Shown: positions 1-6,402 of the stretch, piece by piece
How the letters are laid out: every line of letters starts with the position of its first letter
How positions within the stretch are numbered: the first letter of the stretch is position 1
From: a bacterium
Lineage (GTDB): Bacteria > Oederibacteriota > JAJYGY01
NCBI GenBank assembly: GCA_021790555.1
Contig: JAJYGY010000108.1
Span: 1,227-7,628, forward strand
Direction of reading: 5' to 3'
Length of the DNA stretch: 6,402 bases
Notes under the pieces: model-generated
What the model saw: the letters and a program-made list of their open reading frames with translations, nothing else
What the model was told of the DNA's origin: nothing
The model's database searches: none
Translations under genes and position numbers: made by a program

Positions 1-150
1 GGCGAAAATCAGCTCGTCCCAGCGCCGGGAGGACCGCTCGAAGACCCTTTCCAGCCACCTCAACAGGATCCTTTTGACGAACCACCCGGCCAGAAGCGCG
101 GCGGCCAGGGCGGCCGCCGGCCTGGACCAGGTCATCCATACATCCCGCAT
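1..150 (-). CDS. Probable MscS-family mechanosensitive channel, N-terminal 50 codons (cut by window edge)
   Basis: The visible 50 codons start at an ATG (150-148) and stay open to the window edge; the rest of the gene is outside. An AGGAGG Shine-Dalgarno (155-160) sits 4 nt upstream of the ATG. The protein begins MRDVWMTWSRP, then has one Ala/Leu-rich membrane helix (about residues 10-28), then a basic amphipathic stretch ending in RSSRRWDELIF. A leading helix followed by an Arg-rich segment and an R-x-W-D-[DE]-L motif is typical of the N-terminus of larger MscS-like channels, which release solutes when membrane tension rises. The gene follows the Rieske gene by 36 nt in the same direction and is probably co-transcribed with it. 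The family call rests on a short stretch, so another membrane protein with a similar N-terminus cannot be excluded. Confidence 0.6.
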   Translation of the reverse strand, partial: MRDVWMTWSRPAAALAAALLAGWFVKRILLRWLERVFERSSRRWDELIFA

Positions 151-186
151 CCCCCCTCCTCGGTTTCGGCGCCTCCTGGGGCGGCC

Positions 187-843
187 TCAGGCGTAACGGG
201 ACTTCTTGATGAAGTACTGGTCCGTCTCCACGGCGGAAGGGGTGTCGGCCACGATGGACTTGTTGACCACGATCTGTCCATCCTGCGACAGTGTCACGGC
301 GCATCGAAACAGAGGGAGCGGGGCGGGCCCGGCGATGTTGGCGCCATCCACGGAATACTGCGACCCGTGGCAGGGGCACTCGAAGCGCTTGTCCGTGGGC
401 ACCCAGCGGGGGGTGCAGCCCAGGTGGGTGCACTTTGCCCAGAAGGCCCAGATGCCCGGGTTTCCCTTGTCACCCAGCATGGGCCCGTCGGCCGTGGTGA
501 CGATCCACACGCGGTGAGACTTCTGCCACCTCAGGTCCACGGTGTATTCCGCGCCGATGGGGCCCTGGTTGGGCAGGAGTGGGTAGTCCTTGGGGAAGCC
601 CGCCTTGAAGACCGGGTTGGGCTCGTAGAGGATGTTGGGGAACATGTAACGGACCGCGGCCAGGGCGAAACCGCCCAGGGCGGCGCTCAACCAGGCCCAG
701 CCGATCAGGTTGAGGAAGTCGCGGCGGCTGTACTGGCCTTCCGGCAGCGCGCCTGCCGCGGGAGCGGCCGGCTTGGCGGCGACGGCCGCCGGCGCGGGGG
801 TAGGAGGTTTCACCTGGGGTGTTGCGGGAACTGGCTCGGACAT
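187..843 (-). CDS. Rieske [2Fe-2S] iron-sulfur protein, Tat-targeted (QcrA/PetC-like)
   Basis: This 218-residue protein is a membrane-anchored Rieske subunit, which in cytochrome bc/b6f-type complexes passes electrons from quinol to a c-type cytochrome or equivalent on the outer face of the membrane. The two cluster-binding boxes are intact: C138-T-H140-L-G-C143 and C156-P-C158-H159-G. C138, H140, C156 and H159 are the expected cluster ligands, and C143 and C158 the expected disulfide pair. S161 and Y163 are the residues that usually raise the midpoint potential, and the Pro loop GPAP is at 172-175. A twin-arginine motif SRRDFL (39-44) precedes one membrane helix (about 47-68), so export by Tat with an uncleaved anchor is likely. 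Before it lies an unusually long Ala/Pro-rich cytoplasmic segment (about 5-34). The ATG start is fixed by AGGAGG (851-856) 7 nt upstream. No cytochrome b gene follows; the next gene is a probable MscS channel. Confidence 0.94.
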   Translation of the reverse strand: MSEPVPATPQVKPPTPAPAAVAAKPAAPAAGALPEGQYSRRDFLNLIGWAWLSAALGGFALAAVRYMFPNILYEPNPVFKAGFPKDYPLLPNQGPIGAEYTVDLRWQKSHRVWIVTTADGPMLGDKGNPGIWAFWAKCTHLGCTPRWVPTDKRFECPCHGSQYSVDGANIAGPAPLPLFRCAVTLSQDGQIVVNKSIVADTPSAVETDQYFIKKSRYA

Positions 844-887
844 GGCACAACCTCCTGAAGACGGATCTGGAACGAAAGGACCTAAAC

Positions 888-917
888 TTTATAAAACAAA
901 TCATGGTGATTCCTCAA
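888..917 (-). promoter_or_regulatory. Candidate sigma-70 promoter of the Rieske gene
   Basis: On the minus strand TTGAGG (912-917) and TATAAA (888-893) are separated by 18 nt, matching 4 of 6 and 5 of 6 consensus positions. They lie in a conspicuously AT-rich island inside a GC-rich window. Transcription would start near 881, giving a 5' leader of about 38 nt that includes the Rieske ribosome-binding site. The -35 box overlaps the stop codon of the upstream treT-like gene. This suggests the Rieske gene starts its own transcript. Transcription may also read through from the trehalose genes, since no intrinsic terminator is visible in the gap. Confidence 0.5.
899..911. promoter_or_regulatory. 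Small inverted repeat inside the promoter spacer, possible operator
   Basis: AATCA (899-903) and TGATT (907-911) form a perfect 5-bp dyad with a 3-nt centre. It sits wholly between the candidate -35 and -10 boxes of the Rieske promoter, where a bound regulator would block or remodel polymerase binding. The arms are short and could occur by chance in AT-rich DNA. I do not recognise the binding protein: the spacing is wrong for an FNR/CRP-type site. Confidence 0.25.
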
Positions 918-2209
918 TTATTATTACGGCTCGGACCTCCTTCCGGTTCCGGGGGCTCCCCTGCCCCTGCCACCCGCAATTCCACCGGATCCTGGCCCGG
1001 GTGGAGCGCGCACAGGAAAAGGCTTAAATATTCGCGCATATGCCGGGTGATGAGAAAATTCCGCCGCACGTGCTCCCTGCCCTGGCGTCCCAGCGCCGCG
1101 GCCTCCTCCGGCCTTTCCAGCACGCGCCGGATGGCGTAGGCCGCCCCTTCCACGCTGTGGACCAGCCAGCCGGTCTTTCCGTTGAGCACCTGCAGGGGGA
1201 TGCCGCCGACGGCCGTGGCCACCACCGGCCGCTCCTTCCAAAGGGCCTCGGCCACGGTCAGGGCGAAACCCTCCTTCAGCGACTTCTGCAGCACCACCGA
1301 GCTTCCCCGCTGGAGCGCGTTGATCTCAAGGTCGGAGAAGGGCGGCAGCTCCAGCACGTGGATGTCCTTGTCGCGCGAGGCCGCCTCCTGGATGGCCGGC
1401 AGGATGTGGGCCGATTCCGGGTCGTCGGTGGCCCCTCCCCCGGCCAGCAGCAGCTGGGCGTGGGGATGGGTCTTCTTCACCAGGGCGAAAGCCCCGATGA
1501 CGCCCAGGGGGTCCTTCAGCTTGTCGAAGCGCGAGATCTGGGTCACCAGGGGGCGCCGCGGGTCCAGGCCGAAGCGCGCCAGGGTCTTGGCCACGAAGTC
1601 GTCGGGCAGGGGCTTGTTCTTGTCCGACAGCGGGTCGATGGACGGCGGGATGAGGAACTGGGGGATGCCCAGCTTCTGGCTGAAGCTGGGGTGCGAGAAC
1701 ACCGAGGCGTCGTGGGCCTCCACCAGGGGCCGCAGGAAATCCCAGGCCGGCGGGTGGGGAGCCGACACGTCGATGTGGCAGCGGAAGACCCAGCGCTGCC
1801 CCTCCCGGCGCAGGTGCCGGATCAGCCCGGCCGGCTGGGGGTCGTGGATGAAGACGATCTCGCGGTCCAGAACCTTGGAGAGGCGCTCGGCGTTGGCGCG
1901 GGTGGTGTCCCAGTAGGCCTTCACCATGGCCTCGGTCAGGGGCTCGCTCCTCCCGTGAAGGGCGTTGTGCAGGGTCTTGGTGCAGGCGAAGAAGCCCGGG
2001 TTGCCCTCCACCACCTCCCAGGTCACCTTCAGGCCCAGTTCGTTCATCAGGGGGATCATGTTCTGCAGGATCTCGGCCACCCCGCCGCCCTCCCGGGTGG
2101 AATTCACCATCACCACCTCGCGGTCCCTCAGGGCCGAAGCCACCCTCTCCAGCAGGTCGTGGTCGTGCCGGCCGATGATGTCGCGGTAGGCCGCGTAGGG
2201 CGAAGCCAT
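914..2209 (-). CDS. treT: GT4 glycosyltransferase, trehalose synthase TreT / trehalose phosphorylase group
   Basis: This 431-residue protein is a retaining GT-B glycosyltransferase of family GT4. TreT enzymes make trehalose reversibly from an NDP-glucose and free glucose in the cytosol; the related GT4 trehalose phosphorylases use glucose-1-phosphate. Group hallmarks run in order: a Gly-rich loop GGG (41-43), GNPGFF (69-74) with HNALHG (81-86), HDPQP (122-126), RCHID (143-147), PPSIDP (188-193), SRFDKLKDP (226-234), AGGG (256-259), and the EGF-to-AEA segment with the GT4 E-x7-E pair (E313, E321). The length is close to that of archaeal TreT. The ATG at 2209 is preferred over an in-frame ATG five codons upstream because GGAGGT (2217-2222) lies 7 nt before it; that upstream ATG would lie next to the same motif. 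The start overlaps the DUF5752 stop as TGATG, implying translational coupling. The C-terminus ends in a Pro/Glu/Gly-rich tail and three Asn. Donor and acceptor cannot be read from sequence. Confidence 0.85.
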   Translation of the reverse strand: MASPYAAYRDIIGRHDHDLLERVASALRDREVVMVNSTREGGGVAEILQNMIPLMNELGLKVTWEVVEGNPGFFACTKTLHNALHGRSEPLTEAMVKAYWDTTRANAERLSKVLDREIVFIHDPQPAGLIRHLRREGQRWVFRCHIDVSAPHPPAWDFLRPLVEAHDASVFSHPSFSQKLGIPQFLIPPSIDPLSDKNKPLPDDFVAKTLARFGLDPRRPLVTQISRFDKLKDPLGVIGAFALVKKTHPHAQLLLAGGGATDDPESAHILPAIQEAASRDKDIHVLELPPFSDLEINALQRGSSVVLQKSLKEGFALTVAEALWKERPVVATAVGGIPLQVLNGKTGWLVHSVEGAAYAIRRVLERPEEAAALGRQGREHVRRNFLITRHMREYLSLFLCALHPGQDPVELRVAGAGEPPEPEGGPSRNNN

Positions 2210-2955
2210 CAGGAAGACCTCCATTTCTGCAGCAGCTTGCGCACCACCTCCCCGGTCTCCGAGGGCGCGTGCCGGGCCAGCACCCTTTCCACCACGGCCC
2301 GCAGGTGCCCGCCCCGCAGTACTTCCAGCATCTTGCCGCGCAGGGCCTCCAGGTCCTGCAGGTAGGGGTCCAGCTCGGCCATCTTGCGGGCCTCCTCCTC
2401 CAGCCCCATCTCCTTGGCCAGCCATTCCGAAAAGTCGTTGCCCCTCCACTCGTCCTCGTGGCGCCTCAGGGGGGCCTCCACCAGGTGGTAGTAGAGGCAG
2501 CCCGCGTCCACCTCGCCCAGCCCGGCGATGAAATCCTCGAGCCCGGCGGCCTCGCGGCCCGTGGAAAGCACCAGGCTGGTGGAGCGGCAGAAGTGGAACT
2601 CCAGGCCCGGCGGAACGCGCCGCTTCCAGCGTTCGTCGTCCTGCCGCGCCTTCTCCAGCATGGAGAGCAGCACGGCCTTCAGCTCGCCCATGGACTCGAA
2701 ATCCCTCAGGTCCAGCGAGGCCAGGCGCTCGGCCAGCAGGTCCTCGCGCAGGTTCTCCCCCACCCACAGGGCGAAATCCGAATTGGGGGCGTCCGGCAGA
2801 AAGTGCAGCGTGCGCAGGAAGCGGTGGGTGTGGTGGTACACGCAGGCGTCGTCCGCGCCCGAAAGCCCGGCGTGCAGCTCGGCCAGGTTGGAGGCCCGCA
2901 GGCCCGTCAGCTGGACGGCGTGGATGGAGGTCATGAACACGAAGGGACGCGGCAT
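2209..2955 (-). CDS. DUF5752 family protein with two internal repeats
   Basis: This 248-residue soluble protein has no signal peptide or membrane helix. I recognise it as DUF5752, a family of unknown function. It is built from two diverged copies of a unit of about 97 residues, roughly 5-101 and 118-214. Each copy has, in order, an [E/V]F-x-F-like opening strand, a Leu-rich helix ending in AGL, a C-[VL]-Y-[HY]-H motif (C38-VYHH in copy 1, C153-LYYH in copy 2), an [NS]-DF-x-x-W motif (about D60-F61 and D174-F175), and a helix of the form A-x-[LM]-[AE]-x-LD. The final 30 residues are a charged helical tail. The ATG at 2955 is preceded by GGAG (2963-2966) with a 7-nt spacer and lies 1 nt after the stop of the membrane protein gene. 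The overlap with the treT-like gene suggests a partner or regulator of that enzyme; this is inference from context only. Confidence 0.8.
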   Translation of the reverse strand: MPRPFVFMTSIHAVQLTGLRASNLAELHAGLSGADDACVYHHTHRFLRTLHFLPDAPNSDFALWVGENLREDLLAERLASLDLRDFESMGELKAVLLSMLEKARQDDERWKRRVPPGLEFHFCRSTSLVLSTGREAAGLEDFIAGLGEVDAGCLYYHLVEAPLRRHEDEWRGNDFSEWLAKEMGLEEEARKMAELDPYLQDLEALRGKMLEVLRGGHLRAVVERVLARHAPSETGEVVRKLLQKWRSS

Positions 2956-2956
2956 G

Positions 2957-3646
2957 TCAGGGCTCCCGCGCGCCGTTTTCCTCGCCGCGGAGCAGCTCGA
3001 TCAGGAACTCCTTGGCCAGGTCCTTGCAGCCCAGGCCGAAGGCCAGGGCCGCGGCCAGGGAGATGCCGCCCAGCAGGATCAGCACGACCACGGTCAGCAC
3101 GCGGCCGGCCAGGCCCAGCTGTTCCAGCGAGAACATGGCGGCCACGATGAAGGTGCCCCAGGCGATGACCTTGCCCCAGAAGTGCGGATGCTGCACCTCG
3201 TAGCCCGCCAGGGCCATCTGCGAAAGCACGGACAGGAACATGGCCAGCAGGGTCCCCAGCAGCAGGATGAGGATGACGCTGAGCACGCGCGGGATCATCT
3301 CCAGCAGGGCCGCCAGGATGGTCTGGCCGAAGGCCTCGCCCAGCAGCCTCACGGCCAGGATCATGGAAAGGCACAGCACCGAATAGAAGCAGAAGTTGGA
3401 GGCGGCCACCGAGGGCTGGTGCCCAAGGCCGCGCGTCCACAGCTTGGAAAGCCACAGGCCCGAGAGCTTCTCGTCCATCTTGAACCAGTTGAAGACCCGC
3501 GCCGCCAGCTGGCGCAACAGCCAGGCCACGGCAAAGCCCCCCAGCAGCACCACCAGCGCTGCCACCAGGTGCGGCAGGTACTGGGAAATATCCCCCCACA
3601 GCTGGGCGAACGGCGCCAGCCAGATGTTTCCGTCGTTGGGATTCAT
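2957..3646 (-). CDS. Short MscS-like integral membrane protein (conserved TM-helix type) lacking the channel soluble domain
   Basis: This 229-residue protein has about five hydrophobic segments: 25-46, 82-102, 119-142, 158-176 and 183-205. The last runs into LAFGLGCKDLAKEFL, the signature seen in conserved-TM-helix (PF05552-like) proteins related to MscS channels. Translation stops about 15 residues later, so the MscS beta domain and C-terminal vestibule are absent. It may be a reduced tension sensor, a channel subunit, or a membrane scaffold. The start is ATG 3646 because GGGAGGT (3653-3659) lies 6 nt upstream; an in-frame ATG at 3664 is part of the ribosome-binding region and is unlikely to be used. 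Its stop is 1 nt before the DUF5752 start, and otsB ends 89 nt upstream. An Asn-rich N-terminus (MNPNDGN) lacks a signal peptide. The membrane topology is clear; channel activity is not shown by sequence. Confidence 0.7.
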   Translation of the reverse strand: MNPNDGNIWLAPFAQLWGDISQYLPHLVAALVVLLGGFAVAWLLRQLAARVFNWFKMDEKLSGLWLSKLWTRGLGHQPSVAASNFCFYSVLCLSMILAVRLLGEAFGQTILAALLEMIPRVLSVILILLLGTLLAMFLSVLSQMALAGYEVQHPHFWGKVIAWGTFIVAAMFSLEQLGLAGRVLTVVVLILLGGISLAAALAFGLGCKDLAKEFLIELLRGEENGAREP

Positions 3647-3676
3647 GGCAAAACCTCCCTCCATAATTCATTTCAG

Positions 3677-3707
3677 GGCCGCGACACCGCCTGGCGGGCG
3701 TCCGGCC
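3677..3707. other. Imperfect stem-loop between otsB and the membrane protein gene
   Basis: A 31-nt region can fold on either strand. The outer stem is GGCCG (3677-3681) with CGGCC (3703-3707), a middle stem GAC (3683-3685) pairs with GTC (3700-3702), and an inner stem CCGC (3687-3690) pairs with GCGG (3694-3697). It fills the middle of the 89-nt otsB-to-membrane-protein gap. No T-run follows on the minus strand, so it is not a standard intrinsic terminator. It could affect mRNA processing or stability and set different expression for the two halves of the operon. GC-rich DNA forms such stems easily. Confidence 0.4.
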
Positions 3708-3735
3708 GAAATGAGCGGCGCTCCCGGGTCCGCCC

Positions 3736-4539
3736 TCACCGCGGAGCTTCTCCCCTGATGTCCACCAGCCATTCCAGCAGCCTGGCCACCTCGGCCGGAT
3801 CTTCCACCCGGTACCCGGCGGCCGTGCTTCCCCCGCCGACCTTCACCCCGAAGGCCCGGGGCCCCAGGCCCTTGAGGGCCCTGAAGGCGTCCTCGTCGGT
3901 GCGGTCGTCGCCCACGTACAGGCACAGGCCGGACCGCCTCCATCCCCGCGCCAGCGGACCGCCGGCCAGGCGGCGCACGGCCCATCCCTTGTTCCTGCGG
4001 CCGCGCGGGCGGAATTCCAGGGCCAGCTTGCCCATCTTGACCCGCATGCCCATCCCCGCCCCCAGGGCGCCGGCCTCTTCAAGCAGGGCCGCGCGCCGCG
4101 CCGGCCTCACCTGGCGCACGTGCAGGCTCAGGTCCAGGCCCTTGTCCTCCAGCAGGCAGCCCGGCACCGAGGCGGCCAGGGGGGCCAGCCGGGACAGGAC
4201 CCGGCGGGCCTGGCGCCGCCAGGCGGCGGCCCGGGCCGAGGAAAACCCCAGGCCGCGCCGGCCACAGCTCAGGCCGTGGTTGCCCACCAGCACCAGGCCC
4301 GGCAGGCCCGCCTTGGCCTTCAGGTCCTTCAGGCCGCGCCCGCTCACCAGGGCCAGGGCCGCGCCGCCCCGCGCCAGCGCCCGCAGGGCCCGGCGGGTCC
4401 GGCCCGGCATCCGCGCCCGCGCCGGGCTGGGCGCCAGGGGCGCCAGGGTGCCGTCGAAATCCAGCAGCAGCAGCAGGGGCCCGCGGGCCATCGAAGCCAG
4501 CCGCCGCGGGGGTCCGGGATGGAAGAGGCGGGCCGCCAC
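3736..4539 (-). CDS. otsB: Trehalose-6-phosphate phosphatase (HAD superfamily, IIB)
   Basis: This 267-residue enzyme hydrolyses trehalose-6-phosphate to trehalose, the second step after OtsA. The HAD motifs are all present: motif I DFDGT (27-31, nucleophile D27 and acid/base D29), motif II SGR (66-68), the motif III lysine in NKGWAV (K184), and motif IV GDDRTDED (210-217) for Mg2+. The family-typical GNHG (86-89), EDKG-to-H region (131-140) and a cap domain between motifs II and III are also visible. Length is normal for bacterial OtsB. The predicted start is a GTG at 4539, 6 nt after the otsA stop, with a weak GAGG just upstream. An ATG at codon 17 (4491) is an alternative, since motif I begins only at residue 27 and the first 16 residues are an Arg/Pro-rich lead with no known role. 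The coding sequence is exceptionally GC-rich and Ala/Arg-rich. Coupled translation with otsA is likely. Confidence 0.93.
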   Translation of the reverse strand: MAARLFHPGPPRRLASMARGPLLLLLDFDGTLAPLAPSPARARMPGRTRRALRALARGGAALALVSGRGLKDLKAKAGLPGLVLVGNHGLSCGRRGLGFSSARAAAWRRQARRVLSRLAPLAASVPGCLLEDKGLDLSLHVRQVRPARRAALLEEAGALGAGMGMRVKMGKLALEFRPRGRRNKGWAVRRLAGGPLARGWRRSGLCLYVGDDRTDEDAFRALKGLGPRAFGVKVGGGSTAAGYRVEDPAEVARLLEWLVDIRGEAPR

Positions 4540-4545
4540 GGCGCC

Positions 4546-6144
<1,599 letters not shown>

Positions 6145-6173
6145 CTTAAACCCAGGCCCCGGGCCCAGGTCAA
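6145..6173 (-). promoter_or_regulatory. Candidate sigma-70 promoter of the trehalose operon
   Basis: On the minus strand TTGACC (6168-6173) and TTTAAG (6145-6150) are spaced by exactly 17 nt. The -35 box matches 5 of 6 consensus positions and the -10 box 4 of 6. The -10 box touches the ATG at 6144, so transcription would begin near 6138, inside the first codons of that reading. Either translation starts at the in-frame ATG 6135 on a nearly leaderless mRNA, or at 6111, or this is not the promoter in use. The 17-nt spacer is pure G/C apart from two T, and carries CCCAGG twice on the plus strand (6151-6156, 6164-6169). Confidence 0.4.
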
Positions 6174-6250
6174 AGAAAAATGCCGGGATTCGGAGAAATT
6201 TTTGGCGGCGGTTTTAAGCAAAGAAACCCTGTCGCGTTTTTTTGCGTGGC

Positions 6251-6265
6251 GGCCCACTCCGGGCC
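6251..6265. promoter_or_regulatory. Perfect inverted repeat in the otsA / aldo-keto reductase divergent region
   Basis: GGCCC (6251-6255) and GGGCC (6261-6265) form a perfect 5-bp dyad around ACTCC. A weak plus-strand -35-like TTGCGT (6242-6247) precedes it, so the dyad could be an operator for the rightward gene, or a short mRNA stem. The match is short and GC-only. Confidence 0.2.
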
Positions 6266-6285
6266 ATGGTAAGAAGGCCCTGTGT

Positions 6286-6301
6286 CCCGCCGGAGGGCGG
6301 G
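6286..6301. promoter_or_regulatory. Stem-loop in the likely 5' leader of the aldo/keto reductase
   Basis: CCCGCC (6286-6291) pairs perfectly with GGCGGG (6296-6301) across a GGAG loop, 45 nt before the rightward ATG. No T-run follows, so it is not an intrinsic terminator. It may be a leader hairpin or a protein-binding dyad. I do not recognise a riboswitch class. Confidence 0.3.
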
Positions 6302-6346
6302 CGAAAGCAAGGATCCGCTTGGGTCACAACCAAGAGGGAGTCTCCC

Positions 6347-6402
6347 ATGATCTCCATCCCGCTGCCAAACGGCCGGTCCATGCCCGCCCTGGGCCTGGGA
6401 AC
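6347..6402 (+). CDS. Aldo/keto reductase, N-terminal 18 codons (cut by window edge)
   Basis: The ATG at 6347 opens a frame reaching the window end, reading M-I-S-I-P-L-P-N-G-R-S-M-P-A-L-G-L-G. The L-x-N-G-x-x-M-P-x-L-G-L-G pattern is the first beta hairpin and strand of the aldo/keto reductase TIM barrel, as in the 2,5-diketo-D-gluconate reductase and aldose reductase groups, which reduce carbonyls with NADPH in the cytosol. A GGGAG ribosome-binding site (6336-6340) lies 6 nt upstream. Transcription diverges from the trehalose operon across a 202-bp region. The catalytic Asp-Tyr-Lys-His residues are outside the window, so activity and substrate cannot be judged. Confidence 0.8.
   Translation, partial: MISIPLPNGRSMPALGLG

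Noticed and set aside
844..913. Intrinsic terminator after the treT-like gene
   Set aside because: No GC-rich stem followed by a T-run exists in the gap; the only dyad is the short AT-rich one inside the promoter spacer.
917..925. AAT trinucleotide repeat at the 3' end of the treT-like gene as a microsatellite
   Set aside because: Only three units are present; they encode the final three Asn and are too short to suggest repeat instability.
1040..2365. Plus-strand open frame of 441 codons opposite the treT-like gene
   Set aside because: It has no recognisable domain, its composition is biased to Gly/Gln/His/Arg, and the opposite strand encodes a clear GT4 enzyme.
2210..2767. N-terminal extension of the treT-like frame to a start at 2767
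   Set aside because: The extra 186 residues are Gly/Arg/Pro-rich and overlap the DUF5752 gene in another frame. The family homology begins at the ATG at 2209, which has a good ribosome-binding site.
6237..6243. Seven-T run in the divergent region as a rightward terminator
   Set aside because: No stable stem precedes it on the plus strand, and no rightward gene ends there.

Overview
The window is GC-rich, densely coding bacterial DNA. Six complete genes and one cut-off gene lie on the minus strand; one cut-off gene lies on the plus strand at the right edge. A Tat-type Rieske protein, MscS-family membrane proteins, a GT4 TreT-like enzyme and a DUF5752 protein together suggest a Gram-negative bacterium of the former Deltaproteobacteria (Desulfobacterota-like) or a similar lineage. 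That placement is inferred from gene content; the window holds no marker gene that fixes taxonomy. I see no rRNA, tRNA, CRISPR array, insertion sequence or phage gene.

Layout, in the direction of minus-strand transcription (right to left): otsA, a GT20 trehalose-6-phosphate synthase (4546-6144); otsB, a HAD-type trehalose-6-phosphate phosphatase (3736-4539); an 89-bp gap containing an imperfect stem-loop; a 229-residue membrane protein resembling the transmembrane part of MscS-like proteins without the channel's soluble domain (2957-3646); a DUF5752 protein built from two ancient repeats (2209-2955); and a GT4 glycosyltransferase of the TreT/trehalose phosphorylase group (914-2209). The last three are translationally packed (1-nt gap, then a 1-nt TGATG overlap). 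After a 70-bp AT-rich gap with its own promoter-like sequence come a Rieske iron-sulfur protein (187-843) and the first 50 codons of a probable MscS channel (1-150). To the right of otsA, a 202-bp divergent intergenic region separates it from the start of an aldo/keto reductase (6347-6402, plus strand).

Working together: OtsA joins UDP-glucose and glucose-6-phosphate to make trehalose-6-phosphate and OtsB removes the phosphate. The TreT-like enzyme could make trehalose directly, and reversibly, from an NDP-glucose and glucose. Placing a two-step trehalose pathway with a GT4 enzyme and a mechanosensitive-channel-like membrane protein recalls the archaeal Thermoproteus tenax operon (fused TPS/TPP, glycosyltransferase, mechanosensitive channel), in which the glycosyltransferase activates the synthase by forming a complex. 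The window may carry a bacterial version of that osmotic-stress module, with separate synthase and phosphatase and an added DUF5752 component. This is the most interesting reading of the region. The Rieske gene appears to be a separate transcription unit with no cytochrome b gene immediately after it.
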